Source: an uncultured Acetatifactor sp. (GTDB lineage: Bacteria > Bacillota > Clostridia > Lachnospirales > Lachnospiraceae). Taken from it: a DNA stretch of 24,773 nt. Both the position numbers and the translations under genes were made by a program. The notes beneath the pieces were generated by a model that was given only the letters and a program-made list of their open reading frames with translations, was not told where the DNA came from and did no database searches. The DNA lies in contig NZ_CAJUCP010000077.1 of assembly GCF_910585425.1 (NCBI RefSeq), positions 1 to 24,773 of the forward strand, written 5' to 3'. Of this stretch, positions 14,486 to 21,435 are shown in pieces (position 1 is the first letter of the stretch; every line of letters begins with the position of its first letter).

Positions 14486-15571
14486 CTATCTTTCCACACT
14501 GAACAGATATGCGCTGCTCCCCTTCCGGAACCCCTGCAGATAGACCTCCGCCGTCCAATACTTGGCGGGATAGGGAATCATCACATTCTGGGCCAGGATA
14601 TTGTTCCTGGTCACATCGTACATGGCATCGCAGTCGAAGCCCTCCTGCCTGTGTATGGCATCCATGTCCCCGGTAAATTCCGCATAGGCGAACTGGGACA
14701 GATAAGGCATCCCCCATTTTCCGTCGCTCTCCGGAACGAAATCCACAAAGGAATATCCTTCCGGAACGGGCGCGTCCGCCGCCAGGAAACGCCCCCACAG
14801 GCCGTGGCAGGCTTCCACGTCCACCCCTCTGCCGTAGTGGTGCAGAAGGATCACATCGTAATCAAATCCGCTGCGGTATCCCTCCATGGCGTCCAGAGTG
14901 CGCTGCAGCTCCTCAAGTCCCGCGGCATCCCGGGAGAAGTCCTTCTCCATCCCGATAAAGCGCATGGCGGGAAGCTTCCTGTACTCAAACCGCTGCATCC
15001 GGAAGCCGTCCTGCTGCCGCTCCACCACATCCGGCATGAACAGCGTCCACTGCACACCGGCATCGCAGTCTTTCAGGAAATTGATGTATCCGTAAATCCT
15101 CACCGTATCCGTCCCTGCGTTGCCCGTGATGCCTCCCGCAAAAAGCTCTCTGCTTTCCCGATTTCTTATAGACGAAAAATCGCCGAACACTTTCCCCACC
15201 GCTTCCTTCAGTTCATCGGCCCGGGTGGCACCGGTCAGCTCTTCCTCGAACCTGTCCAGGGTGTCGAATACGGCCATGTTCACCAGGCCCGAGGGCACCA
15301 GGGCATTCAGCTCTACCCGCAGCCCCCTGGTCTGTTCCAGGAACCTGCCGATGATTCCCTCCATGAGGAGCCTACGGTTCGCGGCCATCTCTTCATCGTT
15401 CCACCTACCGCCCTCCAGGAGCCATGCCGTCACCGCATCGAAGGCGTCAGGGTTCGTCCCCCTGGCCTGGCCCGCCCAGTCCACCATGCGCTGATACCGC
15501 TCTTTGGGGCTTACATGCGAGCCGTCTTCCTCCGGCTCATACCAACAGAATCTGTCCTGTAAATTCTCCAT
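14486..15571 (-). CDS. GyrI-like effector-binding domain protein
   Basis: This is a 361-residue protein. The C-terminal part (about 195-361) reads as a GyrI-like/AraC effector-binding domain: RKLPAMRFIGMEKDF, then ACHGLWGRFLA and a late WTAEVYLQGF. The N-terminal part (1-190) has no recognisable DNA-binding motif, is mainly helical to about residue 130, then has GGITGN and a strand-rich section. It may be a stand-alone ligand binder or enzyme rather than a regulator. AAGGAG seven bases before the ATG at 15571 supports the start. It probably heads an operon with the hydrolase downstream. I cannot name the family of the N-terminal region. Confidence 0.65.
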   Translation of the reverse strand: MENLQDRFCWYEPEEDGSHVSPKERYQRMVDWAGQARGTNPDAFDAVTAWLLEGGRWNDEEMAANRRLLMEGIIGRFLEQTRGLRVELNALVPSGLVNMAVFDTLDRFEEELTGATRADELKEAVGKVFGDFSSIRNRESRELFAGGITGNAGTDTVRIYGYINFLKDCDAGVQWTLFMPDVVERQQDGFRMQRFEYRKLPAMRFIGMEKDFSRDAAGLEELQRTLDAMEGYRSGFDYDVILLHHYGRGVDVEACHGLWGRFLAADAPVPEGYSFVDFVPESDGKWGMPYLSQFAYAEFTGDMDAIHRQEGFDCDAMYDVTRNNILAQNVMIPYPAKYWTAEVYLQGFRKGSSAYLFSVER

Positions 15572-15719
15572 CGCAGTCTCCTTTTCACCGTATATTCGCT
15601 CTCTGCGGATTTGCGTTGTGCTCCCCCCCGCAGGCTCTTTTCTCTATTCCATGACAGTCAGATAGCAGAATGCCTTCCCGCCCGCCCTGTGGCTGTTCCG
15701 GTCCTCTTCCACGGCATCC

Positions 15720-16193
15720 TCATCTATCGGAAAGAGGCCGCTTGCACAGCGCAAGCATTTTCTTCAGGAAAGGCAGGTCGCTTTCCTTTGGATTGTCCAC
15801 CCTGAAGGTGCATCTGCAGACTCCGTCAAATTCCTTGCCGAAAACCGCCTTTCTCTTACCGCCGCCGCAGGAACCGCATCGACAGCAGAAGTCAATATGT
15901 TGCCAGGCGCTGTTTTTGGTTTCCTCGTCTATGCTTCCATCTCGAAAAGCAATGCTGTCGTCAGACCAGACTGTCCAAAGATTTTGGGGCTCATCAGGAT
16001 TTTTGACAGCGATGTAAGCAATGCATTCCCCCTTGAATCTGAGCCAATAATAAATCTTATCTTTCCAATATGGGCCATTGTCCTTATACAATTCGATATC
16101 GCTGCTTCTCACATATCCGATAAACTCCAGCGCCGTTGCCTGGGCTTCCTCCGTCAGGCTCTCTCTTATATAATCTTCGATTTCTTTTGCCAT
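15720..16193 (-). CDS. Cysteine-rich hypothetical protein
   Basis: This is a 157-residue protein that I do not recognise. The N-terminal half is acidic and helical (EIEDYIRESLTEEAQATALE), the middle is strand-rich and aromatic (YWKDKIYYWLRFKGECIAYI). Residues about 106-131 hold a cysteine cluster (CCRCGSCGGG followed by CRCTF) that could bind a metal. There is no signal peptide or membrane segment. The ATG at 16193 has GGAGGAG close upstream, and a good promoter lies at 16251-16279. The gene stands alone on its strand. Possible zinc or iron binding is inference from cysteine spacing alone. Confidence 0.65.
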   Translation of the reverse strand: MAKEIEDYIRESLTEEAQATALEFIGYVRSSDIELYKDNGPYWKDKIYYWLRFKGECIAYIAVKNPDEPQNLWTVWSDDSIAFRDGSIDEETKNSAWQHIDFCCRCGSCGGGKRKAVFGKEFDGVCRCTFRVDNPKESDLPFLKKMLALCKRPLSDR

Positions 16194-16250
16194 GATTGCT
16201 CCTCCACAGGTTCGTCCGCCGCCGGGCGAATCGGATAAATCCATATAGCT

Positions 16251-16279
16251 ATCATAATGCAGATTGTCCCAGATTGCAA
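16251..16279 (-). promoter_or_regulatory. Promoter of the cysteine-rich protein gene
   Basis: On the minus strand TTGCAA (16274-16279), a 17-base spacer and TATGAT (16251-16256) form a good sigma-70-type promoter about 58 bases before the start codon at 16193. Confidence 0.5.
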
Positions 16280-16315
16280 ACTCAAAATAAAATCCGAACA
16301 AAAATGATGCCGATT

Positions 16316-16438
16316 CTAAAACTGCAATGGCTGCAATTTATACTTGGGGGCACTGAAATTTGCCATTGAAAGGTTTTTCTTCCATGGAATGCTCTTCTGA
16401 GTTTGAAACAGTTGTTGCTCATTTTTAATTTCTGTCAT
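16316..16438 (-). CDS. Small ORF of 40 residues, possible peptide gene
   Basis: An ATG at 16438 preceded by AAAGGAG opens a 40-residue frame ending at 16316. The peptide starts MTEIKNEQQLFQTQKS, continues through IPWKKNLSMANF and ends APKYKLQPLQF. It has no cysteines and no clear membrane segment. The charged N-terminal half and aromatic, proline-containing C-terminal half are reminiscent of a small precursor peptide, but no modifying enzyme is adjacent. It may also be the truncated start of a longer gene. It lies in the AT-rich island, and a 17-base sequence repeated at 18633-18649 and 18948-18964 falls within it. Confidence 0.35.
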   Translation of the reverse strand: MTEIKNEQQLFQTQKSIPWKKNLSMANFSAPKYKLQPLQF

Positions 16439-16611
16439 ACGCTCTGCTCCTTTAAATAATAATATAGCGCATAGACTGGTTCTATACGCTCTGACTCTGT
16501 GTTACTTATTCAGTCCTGATTGTGGTAATGGTTGTTTAAATAAGCCGGAAGCTGTAAGTATATATTTTCCAATAGGGTAAAGAAATTCATTCCATTAGTA
16601 CACACTCATAC

Positions 16612-17100
16612 TTAACTGAAATATAAAATAATAGCATATCCTTTTTCTGCTGTTTGATTAAAATACTCTCTCAACTTTATTAGATATGAATAGATGTATT
16701 CATAAAAACCCCCTGTGTCCATTTCATTTCCCTTTCCGTGAAGTGGATATACTGCATTTTGTTGCATTGACTTAAAATCATACATGTTTTCCAAAACATT
16801 ATCGTCTAATAAATTTAGAAAATTAGTGGCTTCTTTAACCTGTTGCGCGGTAATATAAAATGCTCCGAAGTCTAATTCGCAATCTAACTCGTTATCGTCC
16901 CTTATTGGAACAACGTAGCCCATGGGTGGCTTTCCATTTTCAATATCTTTACACAAGAGATAATGTATTGCCTGCCATGATTTATCTACATCTAAGGGTT
17001 GACATTGCGTAGGGTCAATCTCAAGAATACTTTTTTCACCATTAATAATTTGGCTCAACAGAAAGTTCTCAATAGCTATATATATGCCTATCAGTCCCAT
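16612..17100 (-). CDS. DUF1877 (YfbM-like) family protein
   Basis: This is a 162-residue protein resembling the DUF1877/YfbM family: it begins MGLIGIYIAI, has the LDVDKSWQAIHYLL segment with the characteristic DKxW, and a later LDFGAFYITAQQVKEA stretch. The function of the family is unknown; members are cytoplasmic and often found near toxin, effector or mobile loci. I chose the ATG at 17100 because AAAGGAG lies about eight bases upstream and the family start fits. The gene is much more AT-rich than its surroundings, indicating a different origin. A possible promoter is at 17143-17172. Confidence 0.75.
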   Translation of the reverse strand: MGLIGIYIAIENFLLSQIINGEKSILEIDPTQCQPLDVDKSWQAIHYLLCKDIENGKPPMGYVVPIRDDNELDCELDFGAFYITAQQVKEATNFLNLLDDNVLENMYDFKSMQQNAVYPLHGKGNEMDTGGFYEYIYSYLIKLREYFNQTAEKGYAIILYFS

Positions 17101-17142
17101 ATTTTTCTCTCCTTTCGGAAATAGGATATCGCATAATCTCCC

Positions 17143-17172
17143 AGTATTTTCTTCTAAGACGAATTTTGTCAA
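17143..17172 (-). promoter_or_regulatory. Promoter of the DUF1877 gene
   Basis: On the minus strand a perfect -35 TTGACA (17167-17172) is followed after 18 bases by AATACT (17143-17148), four of six matching the -10 consensus. It lies about 43 bases before the start codon at 17100. Confidence 0.4.
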
Positions 17173-17293
17173 GGGGGCTTTCTGCAAAAGTTACAGATTG
17201 TTCGATAAATATGGATATATATCGATTAACGTATTTTTCACAACGGAGCTACGATAATTTCTAAATATAACTGTAAACTATGATTCGACCAAC

Positions 17294-17380
17294 TCATAAT
17301 CGACCGAAGCTTGAAGCCGACCGAGCTGATTTCTCCTTTTCACTTTCGTTTTCTATTTTTGCAAGTTGTTCAAAGTCCAT
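17294..17380 (-). CDS. Short ORF translationally coupled to the Nudix gene
   Basis: The last codons of the Nudix gene contain AAGGAG followed by TAA, and an ATG lies four bases later at 17380. It opens a 28-residue frame (starts MDFEQLAKIENESEKEKS, ends FGRL). The ribosome site and spacing are too good to ignore, but the peptide is short and lysine/glutamate-rich, like the beginning of a larger protein cut off after about 18 residues. The DNA after it carries three close copies of GGTCG. It is probably the truncated third gene of the cupin-Nudix operon. Confidence 0.35.
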   Translation of the reverse strand: MDFEQLAKIENESEKEKSARSASSFGRL

Positions 17381-17383
17381 AGC

Positions 17384-17869
17384 TTACTCCTTATATACGA
17401 AGTACACGATCTCATCGGGTAGATTCATAATGTACTCCTTTGCCTGAGGGGGATAAATACTCGTATTGGGTACATCTTCAAGCGGTATCCAGCACATATT
17501 CAGCTCAATCCGCTCGTTGCCCAAATCGTCAAACGCCTTGAAATTTCTATCAAGAGGAATTTGTGTTTCATCCTTCAAGGAAATCAAATAGTACAAATTG
17601 ATCTGCTGACAAGGACGATCGCCCCAAGGGAAGAAATTTTCATTCACTATAAGCAATCTTTCAATCTTGATGTCTGCGCCGATTTCCTCCTTGAACTCCC
17701 GTACAAGGGTTTCATCGGTGGTTTCGCCAAAGGCAACGTGACCGCCGATAAAGGCGTAGCCATCATCGCCCTCTGCATTTTGCATAAGCACCTTTCCGTT
17801 ATGTATAAGCACACCGCCGACACGGTACGAAAAGATATAATCATCGGTTTTGAAAAGTATATCTGCCAT
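17384..17869 (-). CDS. Nudix hydrolase
   Basis: This 161-residue protein has a perfect Nudix box at residues 43-65 (GX5EX7REUXEEXGU: Gly43, Glu49, Arg57-Glu58, Glu61-Glu62, Gly64), flanked by the usual strands (YRVGGVLIHNGKVLMQ). It hydrolyses a nucleoside-diphosphate-linked substrate with a divalent metal; the substrate cannot be told from the box. GAGGAA seven bases before the ATG at 17869 supports the start. It follows the cupin gene after 35 bases on the same strand, in an AT-rich operon. A detoxifying or house-cleaning role is possible but unproven. Confidence 0.92.
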   Translation of the reverse strand: MADILFKTDDYIFSYRVGGVLIHNGKVLMQNAEGDDGYAFIGGHVAFGETTDETLVREFKEEIGADIKIERLLIVNENFFPWGDRPCQQINLYYLISLKDETQIPLDRNFKAFDDLGNERIELNMCWIPLEDVPNTSIYPPQAKEYIMNLPDEIVYFVYKE

Positions 17870-17904
17870 AATAATTCCTCATCATGCTCTGCGTCTTAAA
17901 AGCC

Positions 17905-18372
17905 TTATTCTCCGTCGTAATAGTCCACATCGCCTGCCTGTGGATAGAGCTTGTTGATTCCCATGCCCCAAACGCCTATTTTGTCTGAATCGGGGTAGAC
18001 AGTAATATCCACCTCGTGTACCACATCAAAGTCGATGTAAACAAGATTTTCAGTTTCCGAGGAATTGGTCAGTTTATGAGCACCTTCCGCACCGGTAGGA
18101 AAGAACAGAAGATCTCCTGCACTGACTTTACGCTCACCACTCGGAGTCCTCAAAATTCCTTCGCCGCTGATAATATAGAATGTCTCCTCATTGTTGTGAT
18201 GGAAATGATAGGGGTATGCCGCTTTCTTCGGAGGTATCTCATAAATACTGACCAAGGTGTTCTTGGCGCCTCCAAAGGGCACAAACTTACGGCGAAAATA
18301 TTCGTAGCCCTCGTGTTCGTTTATATAGTTTTTAGGTATGTTGTCGATTGACTCGTGTTTCATTTCGCCCAT
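17905..18372 (-). CDS. Cupin-domain protein
   Basis: This 155-residue single-domain cupin has motif 1 with His56, His58 and Glu63 (PYHFHHNNEETFYIISGEG) and motif 2 with GDLLFFPTGAEGAHK (His99), the standard metal-binding set. Such proteins may be isomerases, dioxygenases or sugar-binding proteins; the sequence does not decide. I prefer the ATG at 18372 because AGGAG lies about ten bases upstream. An ATG at 18402 gives ten more residues without a good ribosome site. It is first in a cupin-Nudix-short ORF operon. An extended -10 (TGC-TATAAT) in the first copy of the 120-bp repeat at 18541-18549 reads towards it and may be its promoter. Confidence 0.88.
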   Translation of the reverse strand: MGEMKHESIDNIPKNYINEHEGYEYFRRKFVPFGGAKNTLVSIYEIPPKKAAYPYHFHHNNEETFYIISGEGILRTPSGERKVSAGDLLFFPTGAEGAHKLTNSSETENLVYIDFDVVHEVDITVYPDSDKIGVWGMGINKLYPQAGDVDYYDGE

Positions 18373-18541
18373 AATCTTGCTTCTCCTCATATCAGCAGGC
18401 ATTACAAGGCACCGTCATTTTATCTGTGGGTGTCATAAGATGCTGATTCGTTAATTGGCGGATTTTAAGTTCTTCAATTTTAACCCAAAGCAATCTTTAC
18501 GTTGATAGTGGAGGACAAACTCTAAACAACAGTTTTGATAA

Positions 18542-18661
18542 TTATAGCACCACAATGTGAAAAAATCTACAATTTTCCTGCTCCTCTCTTTCGGGGTGTT
18601 TTCCGCGCCGCACACACTGACAGCTTGTCACGTCCATGGAATGCTCTTCGTCCATGACGCC
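18542..18661. repeat. 120-bp direct repeat, copy 1
   Basis: The 120 bases from TTATAGCACC to CCATGACGCC recur at 18857-18976 with one difference (G at 18610, A at 18925). Each copy contains CACAATGTG and TGACAGCTTGTCA inverted repeats, and a minus-strand frame beginning MDEEHSMDVTSCQ and ending FFHIVVL. Read leftwards its end supplies an extended -10 promoter element. It could be part of an insertion sequence or a dispersed non-coding repeat. Confidence 0.9.
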
Positions 18662-18856
18662 CTGACTTTTACAGTTTCACAAAAAATATCACTTTGAGAA
18701 GTTGAAAAAGGCTAGGAAAATCAATACTTCCATGCTCTGTTAGCTGTGTTATGCTACTAAAAAAGCATACAAAAGCATAACATAATATTTTCCGTGAAAA
18801 GTCTTATATTTAGGGCATTCCAAGGCATTTATGAATTCAAAAGTGTAAAAGTCAGG
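18661..18856. mobile_element. 195-bp segment with 13-bp terminal inverted repeats (MITE-like)
   Basis: CCTGACTTTTACA (18661-18673) and its perfect reverse complement TGTAAAAGTCAGG (18844-18856) bound the AT-rich spacer between the two 120-bp repeat copies. Similarity continues for about four more bases after one mismatch. Inside is a 9-bp inverted repeat TGTTATGCT/AGCATAACA (18747-18782). There is no coding capacity. The structure resembles a miniature inverted-repeat element. The flanking 120-bp repeats are far too long for a target duplication, so a more complex rearrangement must have occurred. Confidence 0.5.
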
Positions 18857-18976
18857 TTATAGCACCACAATGTGAAAAAATCTACAATTTTCCTGCTCCT
18901 CTCTTTCGGGGTGTTTTCCGCGCCACACACACTGACAGCTTGTCACGTCCATGGAATGCTCTTCGTCCATGACGCC
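18857..18976. repeat. 120-bp direct repeat, copy 2
   Basis: This is the second copy of the 18542-18661 repeat, differing at one base. Homology continues a few bases past the end (CTGACT) with a one-base indel relative to copy 1, then stops. The region 18403-19169 contains no other gene that I can support. Confidence 0.9.
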
Positions 18977-19114
18977 TGACTCACGAGCGGAAAGCATCGT
19001 AAATATGCGGCAGATTCCACCGCCGGTGAATTTGAAAAATCCTCCTGCGCAACACATATTCCCCGGTCCTGCCCCAAAATTCCTCAAAATCGTTGCGCCC
19101 GATTTCCCGGACTG

Positions 19115-19141
19115 TGTTATACTTATCTTGCTTCGAAGCAA
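19115..19141 (+). promoter_or_regulatory. AraC-gene promoter with 14-bp palindrome
   Basis: An extended -10 element TGT-TATACT (19115-19123) lies 47 bases before the AraC-type start codon. The perfect 14-bp palindrome TTGCTTCGAAGCAA (19128-19141) covers the predicted transcription start, a position where a bound protein would block transcription. The -35 box is poor (TTGCGC at 19-base spacing). Confidence 0.45.
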
Positions 19142-19169
19142 TACGGACAGGAGGTGAAAGGAGGGCCCT

Positions 19170-19667
19170 ATGAACCACTATATTCTGATCTGGTCTGTGT
19201 GCACCTTTGTGGAAAGCCGTGTTCGCCAGGAAATCGATATGGACGAGCTTGTCCGCCACACCGGGTTCTCCCTGGCCCACATCCGGGACGTGTTCCGGAC
19301 ATGCACGGGGAAGCCGCTGTCCCGGTACATACAGGAACGGAAAATCGCCAACGCTGCCCAGGAGCTTCTGGACACGGACAGGCAGGTCATGGACATTGCC
19401 ATCCGTTACGGGTACTCCGGCAGGACTGTGTTCTCCCGGGCATTCCTTCGGCACACCGGCTACACGCCCTCCCAGTTTCGCGCCGAGGCCCCTGTGCTTT
19501 CCCGGGTGCGGCTCTGTGCCGGGGTGTTCGGCGCGGCGCTTCCGGACAGGCGCGGCGATGCCGGAGGTAACCAGACCGCAGCGAAAGATGCCGGAGACTG
19601 CCGCACCGCAGCGGAAGACCCCCCTGATAAGGAACGCTGCCAGGCTGCCCGGACTTCTGCGGAATAG
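19170..19667 (+). CDS. AraC-family DNA-binding protein, separated from its effector module
   Basis: This is a 165-residue protein whose first 110 residues form a complete AraC/XylS double helix-turn-helix (IDMDELVRHTGFSLAHIRDVF, then RQVMDIAIRYGYSGRTVFSRAF and TGYTPSQFR). The following VRLCAGVFG matches the linker I recall in longer Clostridia AraC proteins that continue into an effector module. Here the frame instead runs into an alanine/aspartate-rich tail with two near repeats of TAAxDA and stops. The matching effector module is a separate gene at 19985. AAAGGAGGG before the ATG at 19170 supports the start. It may act as a pair with that gene or be a broken fusion. The opposite-strand long frame over it is a shadow. 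Confidence 0.75.
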   Translation: MNHYILIWSVCTFVESRVRQEIDMDELVRHTGFSLAHIRDVFRTCTGKPLSRYIQERKIANAAQELLDTDRQVMDIAIRYGYSGRTVFSRAFLRHTGYTPSQFRAEAPVLSRVRLCAGVFGAALPDRRGDAGGNQTAAKDAGDCRTAAEDPPDKERCQAARTSAE

Positions 19668-19984
19668 GCTAAAGCTGTCCGGATTCCCGGGTACGCAGTG
19701 CCAGATGTCCGCGCCGGGACAAGGCGGAGAAAGGCGGCGGGCGCAAGGCATCGCTGGCTGACGACAGCGCAGCACCGGGGTGGACAGCCAGGACCAGTCG
19801 CTCAGGGATTCCTGCACCGGGGTATCGGTATCATGGAACCGTCCGGCAAAACGGAAAAGCCCGGCCGGGAACGCTGTGGCGCACAGACAGCGGTTATGAT
19901 GAAATAATATCCGAACTCTGGAGAGGGGCTGGTTAGACTACAAATTTACAGTACAGTCGAGGTAAAAACAAGCGAGGTAAAAAT
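19668..19984 (+). other. Gap between AraC-type gene and effector gene
   Basis: No gene is visible in these 317 bases. The first 200 are GC-rich and continue the composition of the AraC tail in several broken frames, as a decayed coding stretch would. The last 80 are AT-rich and contain a duplicated ribosome site just before the effector gene. Confidence 0.4.
19958..19983 (+). repeat. Duplicated ribosome-binding sequence
   Basis: CGAGGTAAAAA occurs at 19958-19968 and again at 19973-19983, a 15-base period. The second copy lies immediately before the ATG at 19985 and serves as its ribosome site; the first has no start codon behind it. A tandem duplication of the translation signal could provide a standby site or be a slippage product. 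Confidence 0.6.
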
Positions 19985-21043
19985 ATGGAAAAACAAGAAA
20001 GCGCGATTTTATACGGAGTCCCCAAAGTAGCCTACGGCCAGGACGGATGCACCCCTTTTCCCATGTGCGTCCATTCCTGCGGGAAATACCTGGGAATCCC
20101 CTTGGATTACACCCGGGCCATGGCGGAGAGCGGCGCGGCCTTCCGGCTGGCCTGGAATACCGCCTGTTGGGACGGCGGCAATGTGGATGCGGTCTTCACC
20201 TTCGACGACCCCGCAATGGTGTTCCGCTGCGGCATGCGGGCCATGGAGCGGGAGCTTAAGTTCCTTGGCCGCACGCCCGAGACGAAAAAGGAGGATTTCA
20301 CAGACTTCATCCGCCGGGAAATCGACGCCGGAAACCCGGTCATCGCCCTGGGCGTCATCGGTCCCCCGGAAGCCTGCGTCATCACCGGCTACCGGGAGGG
20401 CGGCAATGTGCTCATGGGCTGGAATGTGTTCCAGGAATACCCGGAATACCAGGCGAACGTCCGGTTCGAGAAGAACGGTTATTTCATCACTGCCGACTGG
20501 TGGGAGAATCCCGACACCACCGCCCTAATCGCCACCGGCACGGAAAGCCTGCCTCCCCTTACTCCCGGGGAAGCGCTCCGGAATGCGGCGCAGGCTCTTG
20601 AGGGGCGCATGTGCGGAACCTATGCCAAGGGGACACTTGCCTACGATGCCTGGAAAGACGCCCTTTTGCGCGACCAGGATTTCCCTCCTGACGCTGTCTT
20701 TCCCCTGCTGGTGGAGCGTATGATGTGCCACGGCGACGCCATGGACTGCCTCTCCGACGGGCGCTTCAACGCCGCAAAGTACCTGCGCAGGCTGGCGGAG
20801 CAGTCCCCTGCCATGGCCCCCGGCCTGAATGCCGCCGCAGGGGAGCTGGAGAGGATACCTGAAATCATCTGGAAAGAAATGATTCCCGTCCTGGGCGGCT
20901 GGGAGCGGGGCGAGGCCCAGACCCGCCAGTTGGCCAAGGCCGAGAACCGCCGCCTCTTCGCCGGGCAGATTGAACGGATGAAGGCCCACGATGAGCGGGC
21001 ATATGGTCTTATCCGAGAGTTGGCGGAGGCGTTTCCGGCCTGA
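19985..21043 (+). CDS. Effector-module protein normally fused to AraC-type HTH domains
   Basis: This 352-residue protein matches, as I recall it, the C-terminal module of a family of Clostridia AraC-type regulators. It begins ILYGVPKVAYG and continues with CTPFPMCVHSCGKYLG, SGAAFRLAWN and DGGNVD. A glycine-rich core (NPVIALGVIGPPEACVITGY, about 114-133) and a helical C-terminal half (YAKGTLAYDAWKDAL, MMCHGDAMDCLSDGRF) follow. The N-terminal part may adopt a cysteine-protease-like (BtrH/C39-like) fold, probably for ligand binding. It carries no DNA-binding domain. GAGGT before the ATG at 19985 shows independent translation. It probably senses a small molecule for the AraC-type protein upstream. 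A strong hairpin follows at 21089. Family naming is from memory. Confidence 0.65.
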   Translation: MEKQESAILYGVPKVAYGQDGCTPFPMCVHSCGKYLGIPLDYTRAMAESGAAFRLAWNTACWDGGNVDAVFTFDDPAMVFRCGMRAMERELKFLGRTPETKKEDFTDFIRREIDAGNPVIALGVIGPPEACVITGYREGGNVLMGWNVFQEYPEYQANVRFEKNGYFITADWWENPDTTALIATGTESLPPLTPGEALRNAAQALEGRMCGTYAKGTLAYDAWKDALLRDQDFPPDAVFPLLVERMMCHGDAMDCLSDGRFNAAKYLRRLAEQSPAMAPGLNAAAGELERIPEIIWKEMIPVLGGWERGEAQTRQLAKAENRRLFAGQIERMKAHDERAYGLIRELAEAFPA

Positions 21044-21088
21044 GGGAACAATGCTCCGGAGCCTGTCAAAAATGCCTCACCCAGCGCA

Positions 21089-21120
21089 AACGGCATGGCC
21101 TGCGGGCCATGCCGTTCTTC
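21089..21120 (+). terminator. Strong hairpin after the effector gene
   Basis: AACGGCATGGCC, a TGCG tetraloop and GGCCATGCCGTT form a perfect 12-bp stem followed by CTTCAATTCTTC. The T tract is interrupted, but the position 45 bases after the stop codon fits a terminator. It may also serve the minus-strand frame ending at 21140. Confidence 0.65.
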
Positions 21121-21139
21121 AATTCTTCAATGCGTGCAG

Positions 21140-21343
21140 TCACGTTGCACCTTCTCTGGTCAGGCGGAACAATGCTATCGCCAAAAGCGTGAACACCAGG
21201 CCGATAATCCCGAACCCAATCCACATGACAAGCTGCGGGAATCTATGGCACCATGCCACAGACCAGGAATCCAGGTTTTCCGTCCGTATGTGACATGTGC
21301 ATCCGGAAACCCGGCATGGCGGAATCCCTCCGCACCTTGACAC
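21140..21343 (-). CDS. Possible small membrane protein or membrane-protein remnant
   Basis: A 67-residue minus-strand frame ends in one clear transmembrane helix (about residues 38-60, MWIGFGIIGLVFTLLAIALF) followed by RLTREGAT. The N-terminal part is cysteine- and arginine-rich and does not look like natural protein. A shorter start at the internal Met (a 28-residue single-span protein) is possible. No good ribosome site is evident. It may be the C-terminus of a lost transporter gene. The rest of 21044-21435 contains only the hairpin at 21089 and a possible TTGACA at 21337. Confidence 0.25.
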   Translation of the reverse strand: MSRCGGIPPCRVSGCTCHIRTENLDSWSVAWCHRFPQLVMWIGFGIIGLVFTLLAIALFRLTREGAT

Positions 21344-21435
21344 GGAAACCGAATTATGATACCGTTATGGCATTACGGAACTTCACAGGCAACCGATACA
21401 GCCCATGACGGGCAAGGCTCTCAGGAGGCATCGCA

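Noticed and set aside
14360..15562. 400-codon plus-strand open frame
   Set aside because: It is antisense to the GyrI-like gene, has no ribosome site and His/Pro/Arg-rich shadow composition.
18622..18634. TGACA-N3-TGTCA in the 120-bp repeat as a second WYL-regulator site
   Set aside because: The arms resemble the repeat at 6083-6099 but the spacing differs (3 versus 5 bases), so the half-sites would be out of phase. The similarity is too short to claim.
18981..19817. 278-codon minus-strand open frame
   Set aside because: It overlaps the AraC-type gene, which has a textbook double helix-turn-helix and ribosome site. The minus product has no motif.
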